DNA of 64,000 nucleotides, taken from positions 248,001-312,000 of the forward strand of contig NZ_ATHI01000005.1 of NCBI RefSeq assembly GCF_000422245.1, written 5' to 3'. This DNA comes from Alkalidesulfovibrio alkalitolerans DSM 16529 (GTDB lineage Bacteria > Desulfobacterota > Desulfovibrionia > Desulfovibrionales > Desulfovibrionaceae). Within the stretch, counting starts at the first letter, position 1, and every line of letters starts with the position of its first letter. The position numbers and the translations under genes were made by a program. Below are positions 17,917-27,203 of the stretch, one piece after another. The notes under the pieces were generated by a model. That model was not told where the DNA came from and did not search any database. It saw nothing but the letters and a program-made list of their open reading frames with translations.

Positions 17917-18840
17917 ATGCCGCTCGTTTCCCCCAAGGAGATGTTCGCCAAGGCCTACGCGGGCAAATACGCCGTGGGCGCCTTCAACGTGAACAACATG
18001 GAGATCATCCAGGGCATCATGACCGCCGGAGCCGAGGAGCGCTCGCCGCTCATCCTTCAGGTCTCCGCCGGGGCACGCAAATACGCGGGCCAGAACTACA
18101 TCATGAAGCTCATGGAAGCCGCGCTCATGGAGACCGACCTGCCCGTGGTGCTGCACCTGGACCACGGCCAGGACCTCGACATCTGCAAGCAGGTCATCGA
18201 CGGCGGTTTCACCTCGGTGATGATCGACGGTTCGCACCACTCCTTCGAGGAGAACATCCGCGTGACCCGCGAGGTCGTGGAATACGCGCACGAGCGCGGT
18301 GTGTGGGTGGAAGCCGAACTCGGCGTGCTCGCGGGCGTGGAAGACGAGGTCAGCGCCGAGGAGAACATCTACACCGACCCAGATCAGGCCGTGGAGTTCG
18401 TGGAACGCACGGGCTGCGACTCGCTGGCCATTGCCATCGGCACCAGCCACGGAGCCTATAAGTTCAAGTGTGAGCCCAAACTCGACTTCGAGCGGCTGGA
18501 GAAGATAACCAACCTTCTGCCCGGCTATCCTTTGGTGCTGCACGGCGCCTCCTCGGTGCTCCCCGAGTTCGTGGAGATGGCCAACGCCTACGGCGGGCAG
18601 ATCGCCGGGGCCTGCGGCGTCCCCGAACACCTGCTGCGAAAGGCCGCGACCCACGGCGTGTGCAAGATCAACATCGACACCGACATCCGGCTGGCCATGA
18701 CCGCCGTGATCCGCAAGCATTTCGCCGAAAAGCCCGGCGACTTCGATCCGCGCCAGTACCTCTCCCCGGCCCGCGACGCGGTACGCGGCATGGTGCGGCA
18801 CAAGATCCGCCACGTCCTGGGCTGCTCGGGCGCGGCGTAG
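17917..18840 (+). CDS. fba: Class II fructose-1,6-bisphosphate aldolase
   Basis: A 307-residue zinc-dependent aldolase that interconverts fructose-1,6-bisphosphate with dihydroxyacetone phosphate and glyceraldehyde-3-phosphate. Seen motifs: GAFNVNNMEIIQGIM, the metal-binding HLDHGQD near residues 82-88, SVMIDGSHHSFEENI, AELGVLAGVED with the catalytic and metal residues, and CKINIDTDIR near residue 250. ACCGGAGGACAGC precedes the ATG. It is followed 59 nt later by gap, and the two form a glycolytic unit driven by the promoter at 17826. Confidence 0.96.
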   Translation: MPLVSPKEMFAKAYAGKYAVGAFNVNNMEIIQGIMTAGAEERSPLILQVSAGARKYAGQNYIMKLMEAALMETDLPVVLHLDHGQDLDICKQVIDGGFTSVMIDGSHHSFEENIRVTREVVEYAHERGVWVEAELGVLAGVEDEVSAEENIYTDPDQAVEFVERTGCDSLAIAIGTSHGAYKFKCEPKLDFERLEKITNLLPGYPLVLHGASSVLPEFVEMANAYGGQIAGACGVPEHLLRKAATHGVCKINIDTDIRLAMTAVIRKHFAEKPGDFDPRQYLSPARDAVRGMVRHKIRHVLGCSGAA

Positions 18841-18899
18841 CCCTCGAACCCTGGCCAAGCGCCGGGACAGGTATTACTTGACCACAAAGGAGCGACACC

Positions 18900-19892
18900 A
18901 TGTCCATCAAGATCGGTTTCAACGGCTGGGGCCGCATCAGCCGCTACTTGGCGCGCCTGATGGCCGCCGACGGCTTCGCCCTGGACCTTTCGGTCGTCAA
19001 CGCCCGCGCGGGCAACGCCGACCTGGCCCACCTCTTCAAGTACGACTCAGTGCACGGCCGTTTCGCGGGCGAGGCTGGAGCCCATGACGACGGCATCGTC
19101 ATCAACGGGAAGAAGATCACGGTCACCCGCAACGCGCCCGGCGAGTGGAGTTGGGAGAAGCTGGGCGTGGATCTGGTCATCGAGACCACGGGCACGCTCA
19201 AGGACCGCGACGCCAACGCCCGTCACCTGGCCAGCGGCGCGAAGAAGGTCATCATGAGCGCGCCGTGCAAGGGCGCGGACGCGACGATCGTCATGGGCGT
19301 GAACGAATCCGTGTACGACCCGGCCAAGCACATCGTGCTCTCGGCCGCTTCCTGCACCACCAACTGCCTGGCTCCGGCCGCCAAGGTGATCGACGACAAC
19401 TTCGGCATCCAGTACGGCCAGATGACCACGGTGCACTCTTACACCATGGATCAGCGCCTCCAGGACGGCTCACACAAGGACCTGCGCCGCGCCCGCGCCG
19501 CAGCCGTGAACATGGTGCCCACGACCACCGGCGCGGCCAAGGCCGTGGGCCTCGTGTTGCCCGGCCTGGCCGGCAAGCTCGACGGCATGGCCGTGCGCGT
19601 GCCCACGGCCGACGTCTCCATGGTGGATCTGATCTGCGAACTGAAAAAACCCACCACTCCCGATGAACTGAACGCTGCCTTCAAAGCCGCGGCCAACGAG
19701 AACATGGGCTACACCGAGGAGCCGCTGGTCTCCTCCGACTTCATCGGCGACACTCACGGCGGCGTGGTGGACGGCCTGTGCACCAGGGTCATGAACGGAA
19801 CCCAGGCCAAGGTTCTGATCTGGTATGACAACGAGGCGGGCTTCACCCACCAGCTCCTTCGCCTCATCAAGACGGTCGCCGCCACGATGTAG
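18900..19892 (+). CDS. gap: Glyceraldehyde-3-phosphate dehydrogenase
   Basis: A 330-residue GAPDH. NAD-binding start KIGFNGWGRISR carries Trp at a position often occupied by Phe-Gly-Arg, a mild variation. The active-site stretch is SAASCTTNCLAP with catalytic Cys152 and a partner His in VHSYTMDQRLQD near residue 180. The C-terminal region WYDNEAGFTHQLLRL is typical. AAAGGAG precedes the ATG. It lies downstream of fba and is followed by a strong terminator, closing the glycolytic operon. Confidence 0.96.
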   Translation: MSIKIGFNGWGRISRYLARLMAADGFALDLSVVNARAGNADLAHLFKYDSVHGRFAGEAGAHDDGIVINGKKITVTRNAPGEWSWEKLGVDLVIETTGTLKDRDANARHLASGAKKVIMSAPCKGADATIVMGVNESVYDPAKHIVLSAASCTTNCLAPAAKVIDDNFGIQYGQMTTVHSYTMDQRLQDGSHKDLRRARAAAVNMVPTTTGAAKAVGLVLPGLAGKLDGMAVRVPTADVSMVDLICELKKPTTPDELNAAFKAAANENMGYTEEPLVSSDFIGDTHGGVVDGLCTRVMNGTQAKVLIWYDNEAGFTHQLLRLIKTVAATM

Positions 19893-19912
19893 ACGACGCG
19901 ACGCGACGTTTC

Positions 19913-19942
19913 GGGGGAAGGGACGCTCCCTTCCCCCCTTTT
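19913..19942 (+). terminator. Terminator of fba-gap
   Basis: GGGGGAAGGGA (19913-19923) pairs with TCCCTTCCCCC (19927-19937) around a CGC loop and is followed by CTTTT, a classic intrinsic terminator. Confidence 0.9.
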
Positions 19943-19982
19943 CGTCACAACTGCGGCGTAACGGAATCACGCGGACCTTTCC

Positions 19983-20498
19983 ATGTCACGATTTCTCCCC
20001 GACGGCGAACGATTCTCCTCCGGCGAGCGCCTCCTGCGCCTGCTGGCCCTGATGCTGGTCTTCGCGGCCGTGATATGGGCCTTCTGGAAACAGAACGAGC
20101 GGATCATCTCGCGCATGGAGGAACGTCAGTCCGTGGCCGACCTCGGCGGCTACCTGAACGACGAGCAGCGCAGCTTCGTCAAGGGATTCCGCGACGCGCT
20201 GAAAAGCCGCTACGGCATGGAATTCCATCTGCGAATCGTGGATGACCGCCCCCTTGACCTGCCCGAGAGCGACGCCAAGACCGTGGTCATGGGGCTCGCT
20301 CCACAGCGCGGAGAGCTCGTGCTGCGCCTGCCGCCGCTGCTTTCCTCGGCCCTGGGCCAGGAGTTCCTGGCCGACCTTCGGGCCAACCATCTGGACACCT
20401 TCTGGGACGATCCCGACTGGCAGTCGCGGCTCCTGCTCGTGCTGGCCGCCATCTGGGAACGGCTCGACACCATTCACGGCCACAAAGGCGATTCATGA
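19983..20498 (+). CDS. Membrane-anchored hypothetical protein, possibly TPM-like
   Basis: A 171-residue protein with one N-terminal membrane segment ([19 protein letters not shown], about residues 18-36), followed by a soluble domain. The domain contains [20 protein letters not shown], then [10 protein letters not shown], and [20 protein letters not shown]. This order (helix, strand, then strand with 'G-x-L-x-L-x-P') faintly recalls TPM domains found next to membrane anchors. The stop overlaps the start of rnhA by 4 bp (ATGA), so the two are translationally coupled. The TPM comparison is tentative. Confidence 0.65.
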   Translation: MSRFLPDGERFSSGERLLRLLALMLVFAAVIWAFWKQNERIISRMEERQSVADLGGYLNDEQRSFVKGFRDALKSRYGMEFHLRIVDDRPLDLPESDAKTVVMGLAPQRGELVLRLPPLLSSALGQEFLADLRANHLDTFWDDPDWQSRLLLVLAAIWERLDTIHGHKGDS

Positions 20499-20971
20499 AA
20501 CACGTCACCGTCTTCACGGACGGCTCCTGCCTGGGCAACCCCGGCCCGGGCGGATCCTGCGCCGTACTGCGCTTCGGCGAGAGCGAAAAGATCCTCTCCA
20601 AGGGCTACCGCCTGACCACGAACAATCGCATGGAACTGCGCGCGGTCATCGACGCGCTCGAAGCCCTCACCGAGGCGTGCCGCGTGGATCTGACCACGGA
20701 CTCGCAGTACGTGCGCAACGCCATCACCAAGGGCTGGCTCAAGGGCTGGCAGAAGAACGGCTGGCGCACGGCCGACAAGAAGCCGGTCAAGAACCAGGAC
20801 CTGTGGCGTCAACTCATCCCGCTGCTCGCCCGGCACCAGGTGACCTTCCACTGGACGCGCGGCCATGCGGGCCACGCGGACAACGAATTGTGCGACAGCC
20901 TCGCGCGTCAGGCCGCCTCCGGGGGCAACGGCTCCATGCGCGATGACGAGGGATTTTCCGCCGGGGCGTGA
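20495..20971 (+). CDS. rnhA: Ribonuclease HI
   Basis: A 158-residue RNase HI that removes RNA from RNA-DNA hybrids. The four catalytic acids are visible: D9 (VFTDGSC), E47 (NRMELRAV), D69 (LTTDSQYV) and D129 (HADNELCD). It also has the basic handle region [22 protein letters not shown]. The length matches the bacterial family. The start overlaps the preceding membrane protein gene by 4 bp. It converges with the histidine kinase gene, leaving a 35-bp gap. Confidence 0.96.
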   Translation: MKHVTVFTDGSCLGNPGPGGSCAVLRFGESEKILSKGYRLTTNNRMELRAVIDALEALTEACRVDLTTDSQYVRNAITKGWLKGWQKNGWRTADKKPVKNQDLWRQLIPLLARHQVTFHWTRGHAGHADNELCDSLARQAASGGNGSMRDDEGFSAGA

Positions 20972-21006
20972 TTCCACGCCAGCCCTCGCCAGACGCCTTT
21001 GGCCAA

Positions 21007-23031
21007 TCACTTCGTCTTGGCCGCGACCGCCCGCTCCAAGGCCTCCATCAGGCTTTCCACCCTGACCGGCTTGGCCAGGTAGTCGTCCATGCCCGCGGCC
21101 AAAAACCTCTCCCGGTCGTCGGCCATGGCATGCGCGGTCAGGGCGATGATTGGGATACTCCTCTTCCCCTCGGGAAGCGTGGACTCCCGGATGGCTTTTG
21201 TGGCCTCCACGCCGCTCATGGTCGGCATCTGCACGTCCATCAGGATGCAATCGAAGTCACGCTCCGCGAACAGTTCGAGCGCCCGGCGACCGTTTTCGGC
21301 CAGGGTCACGTTGTGCCCGCTCTTCTCCAGAAGCAATTGCAGCGAGACTTGGTTGGTCACGTCGTCCTCGGCCAGCAGGATGCGAAGGCCCGACGCCGGA
21401 GCCGGACGCCGTTCCTGGGACTCCGGTTCAAGCGGCGCCTGTGCGGGGATATCGAACGGCAGGGCCACATGCACGACGGTTCCCTCGCCGAGCACGCTGT
21501 CCACGAAGATGTTGCCGCCCATCAGCCCCACGAGCCTGCGCACGATGGCCAGCCCAAGCCCCGCGCCCTGGTATTCCCTGGCGTAGTTGCCGTCCACCTG
21601 GACGAAGGGATCGAACAGGTCCCGCAGCCTCTCCTCGGGGATGCCGATGCCGGTGTCGGATATGGAGAAGAGCACCCGGAGGCTCTTGCCCCGCCGAGGC
21701 GAAACCACCGACATTTCCATGCTGACCGAGCCCTTATCCGTAAACTTCAAGGCGTTGCCCACAAGGTTGAACAGCACCTGTCGCAGCCGAATTTCGTCGC
21801 CCACGAGCTTTTGCGGCATGGCGGGATCGATGACGCACTCCAGCGCGACGCCTTTTTCCCTCGCCGTGGAGGAGAAAAGTTCGAGGACCGAAACGCAAAC
21901 GTCCGAGGTGCAGAACTCTCCCTGAAGGATATGGATCTTTCCGGCCTCGATGCGCGAGAGGTCCAAAAGGTCGTTCAAAAGCTGGGCGAGACGGTCCGAG
22001 GAGCGCAGCGCCATCTGCACGTACTGCCGTTGGTTGACGTCCAGCGGCGTCATCTCCAAAAGCTCCATCATGCCCAGAATGCCGCTCAACGGGGTGCGCA
22101 GTTCGTGGCTCATGTTGGCCAGGAACTCCGACTTGGCCTTGTTGGCGGTCTCGGCCGCCTTCTTGGCCTCGACCAGGGCCTGTTCGCCCAGCTTCCGCGA
22201 GGTGATGTCCCGGATCGTGCCGATCTTCCGCACGGCCTGTCCTCGCCCGTCGGACTGGAACGTGCCCACGTCGTGCACCCATCGCTCCTGCCCGTCGTTC
22301 ATCCGTATGATCTTGTATTCCTTGTCGAAGCGCCCGCCTTCATGCTGACCCAGACCGTGCAGCCGCACAACCTCGTCCCGCCATTGAGGGTGGATCAACG
22401 ACGGCCAGACATCCAGAGAATGCCGCTCCTTCCGGGGAATGCCCAACAGATCGTTGAACACGGCCGAGCCCCCGAAGGAACTGTCCGCGAAATCGACGAC
22501 ATAGCTGCCGATCCGCGCCGCCTCCTGGGACTCGCGCAACATCTTCTCGCTTTCGCGCAGGGCTTCCATGGCCCGACGGTTTTCAGCCTGGAGCCTGAAC
22601 GCGGCCATCTTGTCCGCCAGCCTGCGCGCGAAGACCTTGTAGAGTCTGCGGTCCCGGTCATCCATGGGCCTGGCCTGCTCGAAGAAGACGACGACCTCGT
22701 CCTCGCCCCCCTCGTTGAAGACCAGCCTGAGCAGCCGGGACTCGTCCACGACGCCGTCAAGCCTGGCTTGCGCCTGATCGAGCGTGGCGACTCCCCAGGC
22801 GGCGGTCAGACGCCGGGCACGACCGCTGCCGGAAATCATCCCGAAACAGCGGGCCCCGAAAAGTCGCGTCACCTTCTCGACCGCCTCCGCGGCAAGCTGC
22901 TCCTCGGATTCGGTGAAGGCCAACCCGGAAAGCTCGTGCAACGCGGAAAGCTCGGCCAGCAGCAAGGCCTGCGTCTGCGCGCCCGGCTCCCGTCCAGGGG
23001 CGTCTTCGTCATGCGGAAAAATCATGTTCAT
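21007..23031 (-). CDS. Hybrid sensor histidine kinase
   Basis: A 674-residue soluble hybrid kinase with no membrane segment. Domains in order: GAF-like sensor (about 30-165), PAS/PAC domain (about 185-290, with WPSLIHPQWRDEV and FDKEYKIIRMNDG), dimerisation domain with SHELRTPLSG and the phospho-accepting His near residue 308, an ATPase domain (LVGNALKFTDKG, then YQGAGLGLAIVRRLVGLMGG) and a receiver domain (ILLAEDDVTNQVSL) with the phosphorylated Asp in CILMDVQMP near residue 598. It has no obvious output domain, so phosphotransfer to another protein is likely. The start overlaps the stop of the FIST gene by one base, so the FIST protein is the likely sensory partner. Confidence 0.92.
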   Translation of the reverse strand: MNMIFPHDEDAPGREPGAQTQALLLAELSALHELSGLAFTESEEQLAAEAVEKVTRLFGARCFGMISGSGRARRLTAAWGVATLDQAQARLDGVVDESRLLRLVFNEGGEDEVVVFFEQARPMDDRDRRLYKVFARRLADKMAAFRLQAENRRAMEALRESEKMLRESQEAARIGSYVVDFADSSFGGSAVFNDLLGIPRKERHSLDVWPSLIHPQWRDEVVRLHGLGQHEGGRFDKEYKIIRMNDGQERWVHDVGTFQSDGRGQAVRKIGTIRDITSRKLGEQALVEAKKAAETANKAKSEFLANMSHELRTPLSGILGMMELLEMTPLDVNQRQYVQMALRSSDRLAQLLNDLLDLSRIEAGKIHILQGEFCTSDVCVSVLELFSSTAREKGVALECVIDPAMPQKLVGDEIRLRQVLFNLVGNALKFTDKGSVSMEMSVVSPRRGKSLRVLFSISDTGIGIPEERLRDLFDPFVQVDGNYAREYQGAGLGLAIVRRLVGLMGGNIFVDSVLGEGTVVHVALPFDIPAQAPLEPESQERRPAPASGLRILLAEDDVTNQVSLQLLLEKSGHNVTLAENGRRALELFAERDFDCILMDVQMPTMSGVEATKAIRESTLPEGKRSIPIIALTAHAMADDRERFLAAGMDDYLAKPVRVESLMEALERAVAAKTK

Positions 23032-24158
23032 CAGGTGCTTCCCACCGCCACCACTGTCGTTTTGTTGTGAAACAACGGCACGTTGTCATGACTCCCGATT
23101 TCTCCGAAGGTCAGCGCGCCGAGAATGGGAAGGTCAGGCCCGACCGTCTCGCACAGGGCGCGTATCTCCTCGTCGAACCTGTCTCCCATGAGCATCGCTC
23201 TGGAAATACAGTCGAAAAGCAGCATGAACATCGGCTTCCCGCCGGGAAGGATGGCGGCCCGAGCGGCCTTCCTAGCTGTGTCGATGAGCCCTTCTATGCT
23301 GCATTCCATCACGTAGCCCACGGCCTGCGAGGGTATCTCCGTAATGAAGTCGATGCTGTCGTCGTCGTTGACCCGTAGCGGGTCTCGGATGACGAACTGA
23401 CCGGAAATGTTCGGAAATCCAAGCGGATGTTCCATGGCCGCGTAGGCGAACCGATCCCTTTGGCCCAAGCCCAGACGCCGGGCATACTCCTGAAACGCGG
23501 GCGCTCCGTTGATCTCGTACACCCGCTTGTCCTCGGACCGACTGATGGCCAAGGGGTCTCCCATGGGGGTCCAGCCGTGCCCGATGCCCACGCCGACCTC
23601 AAGCCCGTGCACAAGAGTCACGGCCAGGGCGTCGCGGGACACGCCTTGTTCCGTGAACTGGTGGGTCTGGAAAAACTTGAGGTTGTCGCCCGCGCCGCCG
23701 CCGATGTACTGGAAATCCGGTCCGAGCTGGCTGTAGAGGCCGCGCAGCATCTTCGGCAGATTGGCCTGGAACCCGTCGGGCATGACGATTGCGGTGCCGC
23801 TCGAAAGCCCGCTTTCGCGGGCCGCGCGCCCCGCTTTCTGCCCGATGCCGTAGGGATCGCGGCCAAGATCGTTCTGCAGGGTGGTCACGGCCTCAAAATC
23901 ACCGTTCAGGGCCAAAACGCCCACGCCCTGGGAGTGAAGTCCTGCGGCGGTGATCACACCGCCGCAGCAAAACCCCGCGATGCGCGAGGAACCCACGACG
24001 GCCCGGACCCCGGCGAGAACCTGCTCCGGGTCATAAGCGTCCGTGATGAAGACGAGAGTCAGGACCGGTGGGCCGCAAGCCGCCACGGCGCATTTTGCGG
24101 CCTCACGGCCTGCGGCAAGGGACTCCTCGTGCCCGCTGAACGACGCGCCCGCTTTCAT
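23031..24158 (-). CDS. FIST domain sensory protein
   Basis: A 375-residue protein with FIST N and FIST C domains. The N-terminal half has LTLVFITDAYDPEQVLAGVR and SRIAGFCCGGVITAAG; the middle has QYIGGGAGDNLKFFQTHQF; the C-terminal half ends with FMLLFDCISRAMLMGDRF and LPILGALTFGEIGS. FIST proteins are thought to bind small ligands, possibly amino acids, in signalling. GGGAGGAAGCC precedes the ATG. TGATG overlap with the kinase gene argues for a two-gene sensory unit. The ligand is unknown. Confidence 0.88.
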   Translation of the reverse strand: MKAGASFSGHEESLAAGREAAKCAVAACGPPVLTLVFITDAYDPEQVLAGVRAVVGSSRIAGFCCGGVITAAGLHSQGVGVLALNGDFEAVTTLQNDLGRDPYGIGQKAGRAARESGLSSGTAIVMPDGFQANLPKMLRGLYSQLGPDFQYIGGGAGDNLKFFQTHQFTEQGVSRDALAVTLVHGLEVGVGIGHGWTPMGDPLAISRSEDKRVYEINGAPAFQEYARRLGLGQRDRFAYAAMEHPLGFPNISGQFVIRDPLRVNDDDSIDFITEIPSQAVGYVMECSIEGLIDTARKAARAAILPGGKPMFMLLFDCISRAMLMGDRFDEEIRALCETVGPDLPILGALTFGEIGSHDNVPLFHNKTTVVAVGST

Positions 24159-24243
24159 GGCTTCCTCCCGTCAAACGACGCGGTCGGCGAGCGAAAAGGT
24201 CCGACTCCTTCGATCATCCCGCGACGACGCCGTGGTCTGCTTC

Positions 24244-24272
24244 TGGATAGCCCGAAACGCAAGCCCCTGCAA
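24244..24272 (-). promoter_or_regulatory. Possible promoter of the FIST-kinase operon
   Basis: On the minus strand TTGCAG (24267-24272) is followed after 17 bp by TATCCA (24244-24249), about 86 bp upstream of the FIST start. It matches sigma-70 only moderately. Confidence 0.35.
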
Positions 24273-24309
24273 TTGCGACAGGAACACGCAGAGCGCAAGG
24301 CTCGGCAGG

Positions 24310-24333
24310 GAGGCGCGGGAAAACCCGCGCCTC
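24310..24333 (-). terminator. Hairpin downstream of the M18 aminopeptidase gene
   Basis: GAGGCGCGGG (24310-24319) and CCCGCGCCTC (24324-24333) form a perfect 10-bp stem with an AAAA loop, 15 bp after the aminopeptidase stop. There is no T-run. Confidence 0.45.
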
Positions 24334-24348
24334 GTTGAGAAGAAAGCC

Positions 24349-25743
24349 CTACGACTTCAAAAACGCGGTCAGGGCCAGGGTGGTCGCGTACAAATCGGCC
24401 TTGGAGGCCAGTTCGAAGGGCGCGTGCATGGACAGGATGGGCGGGCCGAAGTCGATGATGTCCATGCCGTAGGCAGCCAGATACTTGGCCACGGTGCCGC
24501 CGCCGCCCTGGTCCACCTTGCCCAGTTCGGCCATCTGCCAGGGGATACCCGCGCCGTCCAGAAGGTTGCGCAGCCAGCCCACGTATTCGGCGTGGGCGTC
24601 GTTGGCCATGTACTTGCCGCCGTGACCCGTGAACTTGCAGAAGGTGGGGCCGTAGCCCAGCAGCGAGGCGTTCAGCCGCTCGTGCAGCTCCTGGTACTCC
24701 GGGTCCACGGCCGCGTGCACGTCGGCCGAGATGGCCTTGGCGTTCATGAGCGCGGTGCGGGCCTTGGTCTTGGGCTCCCAGGCCTCGATGAGCTCGTCGA
24801 GGCAGTATTCGAAGAACATGGACTTGGCGCCGGTGGAGCCGTCCGAGCCGATCTCCTCCTTGTCCCAGAGAATGACGATCTGCGTGTGCTCGGGGGTTTT
24901 GGCGTCCATCAGGGCGCGCAGGGAGGCGAAGCAGCTTATGCGGTCGTCGTGGCCGTAGCCGCCGATGAGCGATCCGTCCAGCCCCACGAGCCGCGCGGGC
25001 CCGGCGGGCACGGCCTGCAACTCGGCGCTGTAGAAGTCGTCCTCCACGATGCCGAAGCGCTCGTTGAGAAGCGTGAGCACGGTCTTCTTGACGCGGCCCT
25101 TGCCGTTCTCGTCGTCCTTCTTCTCGGCCGGGGCGGGCATGTGGCCGAGCACGATGGACAGCTTTTCGGCGTCGAAGGCCTCGGAGAGCTTCTGCTCGGC
25201 CTGCTTGCGGGCCAGATGCGGCAGGAGGTCTGCGATGGTGAAGACGGGATCGCGCGGGTCCTCGCCCAGCACCACCTCCACCACCCGGCCGTCCTTCAGG
25301 GCCACCACACCGTGCAGGGCCAGCGGCCGCGCCAGCCACTGGTACTTGCGGATACCGCCGTAGTAGTGGGTCTTGGCCAGCCCCACCTGCACCTCCTCGA
25401 AGAGCGGGTGCTGCTTGAGGTCGATGCGCGGGGTGTCGCAGTGCGCGCCCGCGAGGCGGAAGCCCTCGGACAGGGGCCGCTTGCCCCGGCGGGCCAGGAG
25501 GATGGTCTTGCCGCGCATGACGCGAAACCACCGGCCGCTCGCGGCGTCCTCGGAGAAGCCGTTCTTTTCGGCCAGGGCGCGGGCGTAGTCCACGGTCTCG
25601 CGCTCGGTCTTGCAGGCCGTGAGGAAGGTCATGTAGTCGTCGGCCAGCTTGTCCATGGCCTTGCGGTGCTTGGGGGTTGCATACACGTCCCACGCCGAGC
25701 GGGGCTTGGATTCGAGTTCGGGGGTCTTTTTCTTGGCGGCCAT
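24349..25743 (-). CDS. M18 family aminopeptidase
   Basis: A 464-residue dinuclear zinc aminopeptidase of family M18 (aspartyl aminopeptidase type). Metal-site motifs are AGAHCDTPRIDLK (about residues 98-110), ILWDKEEIGSDGSTGAKS with the catalytic and metal-binding glutamates (about 310), and ILSMHAPFELASKADLY near the C terminus with the last histidine ligand. An insertion rich in Lys/Asp/Glu (PAEKKDDENGKGRVKK) lies near residue 210. GGAGCG precedes the ATG. It follows selA by 14 nt on the same strand, so it is probably cotranscribed with it. Cytoplasmic peptide turnover is the expected role. Confidence 0.9.
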   Translation of the reverse strand: MAAKKKTPELESKPRSAWDVYATPKHRKAMDKLADDYMTFLTACKTERETVDYARALAEKNGFSEDAASGRWFRVMRGKTILLARRGKRPLSEGFRLAGAHCDTPRIDLKQHPLFEEVQVGLAKTHYYGGIRKYQWLARPLALHGVVALKDGRVVEVVLGEDPRDPVFTIADLLPHLARKQAEQKLSEAFDAEKLSIVLGHMPAPAEKKDDENGKGRVKKTVLTLLNERFGIVEDDFYSAELQAVPAGPARLVGLDGSLIGGYGHDDRISCFASLRALMDAKTPEHTQIVILWDKEEIGSDGSTGAKSMFFEYCLDELIEAWEPKTKARTALMNAKAISADVHAAVDPEYQELHERLNASLLGYGPTFCKFTGHGGKYMANDAHAEYVGWLRNLLDGAGIPWQMAELGKVDQGGGGTVAKYLAAYGMDIIDFGPPILSMHAPFELASKADLYATTLALTAFLKS

Positions 25744-25757
25744 GCGGCGTTCGCTCC

Positions 25758-27188
25758 TTAGGGATTGTCCGGATTAGGGGTCGCGGCGGCGAAGCCCTGG
25801 GCAAGGGCTTCGGCGACCAGGGGAAATTCGTCGCGGCGAAGGGTTCTGGGATCGAGCATGAGCGCGCCGCGCTCCACGCGACCCACGAGCGGCGGGTCCG
25901 TGGCCAGGAGCGCCTGACGCAGGTTCTCCGCGCGCACGGGCGCGGCCGGGGTCAGCTCCACCAGGCTCGTGGGCAGGTCGAACTCGGGGAACGAGCCGCC
26001 GCCCACGCGCGAGACGCCCGGCGCGACGCGCACCCCGGCCAGCCCGGCAAGCGCCGTGCGCAGCCGCGCGGCCAGGGCGCGGGCCTTGGCGCGCAGTTCG
26101 TTTGGCGCGGCCGTGATCATGGCCAGGGTCGGTATCTCGGCCCGGGCGCGCTCGGGATCGAGGTAAAGGCGCAGCGTGGCCTCCAGCGCGGCCAGGGTCA
26201 TCTTGTCGATGCGCAGGGCACGGTTGAGTGGGTTCTTCTTGATCTTGTCGATCCATTCCGCCCGGCCCACGATGATTCCGGCCTGCGGCCCGCCCAGAAC
26301 CTTGTCGCCCGAAAACGTCACGATGTCCGCGCCCGAGGCCACGGTCCGCTGCACCGTGGGCTCCTCCAGGGACAGGCCCGCGGCCTGGCGGAAATCGAAG
26401 AAGCTGCCGCTGCCCAGGTCCTCGACCACGGGGATGCCGCGCGCGCGGCCGAGCGACACGAGGTCCTCCAGCGGAACCTCCTTGGTGAAGCCGATGATGC
26501 GGAAATTCGAGCAATGCACCTTGAGCAGCATGCCCGTGTTCTCGGTGATGGCCTGCTCGTAATCGCGCAGGTGGGTGCGGTTGGTGGCTCCCACCTCGAC
26601 CAGTTCGGCCCCGGAGCGGCGCATCACGTCCGGGATGCGGAAGGAGCCGCCGATCTCCACGAGCTGCCCGCGCGAGACCACGACCTCGCGGCCCTTGGCC
26701 AGGGTGTCCAGGACGATGAGCACGGCCGCGGCGTTGTTGTTGACCACCAGGGCGGCCTCGGCCCCGGTGATGCGGCAGATGAGCTTCTCCACGTGCGCGT
26801 AGCGGCTGCCGCGCGCGCCCGTGGAAAGGTCGAACTCCAGGTTCGAGTAGTTGCGGCAGGCGTCCGTCACGGCCCGCGTCGCGGCCTCGGCCAGGCAGGA
26901 GCGGCCGAGGTTGGTGTGGATGACCACGCCCGTGGCGTTCAGCACGCGGCGAAAATGCGGCCTCGCCCCCCTGCGCACGAAGGCGAGCAGACGCGGCAAA
27001 AGGCGCTCCATAGACAGGTCGGATTCGTCGCGCACCGCCCCGGCCCTGATCTCCTCGCGCAAGAGGTCGAGAAAGGCGTCGGCCAAGTCGCGCACCAGGG
27101 CGCGCGGCAGGGCGGACAACTCGGGATCGTCCGCGAGGTGGCGCAAAAGGCGGTCCATGGACGGCAGGTGTCGGAAGAGCGCGGACAC
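25758..27188 (-). CDS. selA: L-seryl-tRNA(Sec) selenium transferase
   Basis: A 476-residue PLP enzyme that converts seryl-tRNA(Sec) to selenocysteyl-tRNA(Sec) using selenophosphate. The N-terminal helical domain contains LVRDLADAFLDLLREEIRAG; the fold-type I core has NATGVVIHTNLGRS, EAALVVNNNAAAVLIVL and the PLP-lysine motif VTFSGDKVLGGPQAG (Lys near residue 296). Length matches the bacterial family. Presence of selA implies selenoproteins in this genome, such as formate dehydrogenase. No selB, selD or tRNA-Sec gene was found in this window. It sits between folC and the aminopeptidase gene with short gaps. Confidence 0.95.
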   Translation of the reverse strand: MSALFRHLPSMDRLLRHLADDPELSALPRALVRDLADAFLDLLREEIRAGAVRDESDLSMERLLPRLLAFVRRGARPHFRRVLNATGVVIHTNLGRSCLAEAATRAVTDACRNYSNLEFDLSTGARGSRYAHVEKLICRITGAEAALVVNNNAAAVLIVLDTLAKGREVVVSRGQLVEIGGSFRIPDVMRRSGAELVEVGATNRTHLRDYEQAITENTGMLLKVHCSNFRIIGFTKEVPLEDLVSLGRARGIPVVEDLGSGSFFDFRQAAGLSLEEPTVQRTVASGADIVTFSGDKVLGGPQAGIIVGRAEWIDKIKKNPLNRALRIDKMTLAALEATLRLYLDPERARAEIPTLAMITAAPNELRAKARALAARLRTALAGLAGVRVAPGVSRVGGGSFPEFDLPTSLVELTPAAPVRAENLRQALLATDPPLVGRVERGALMLDPRTLRRDEFPLVAEALAQGFAAATPNPDNP

Positions 27189-27203
27189 GCAGGCTCCTTT
27201 GGC

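Noticed and set aside
25758-27188. A selenoprotein gene near selA
   Set aside because: No gene in the window shows an in-frame TGA inside a conserved domain, and no tRNA-Sec or selB is present.
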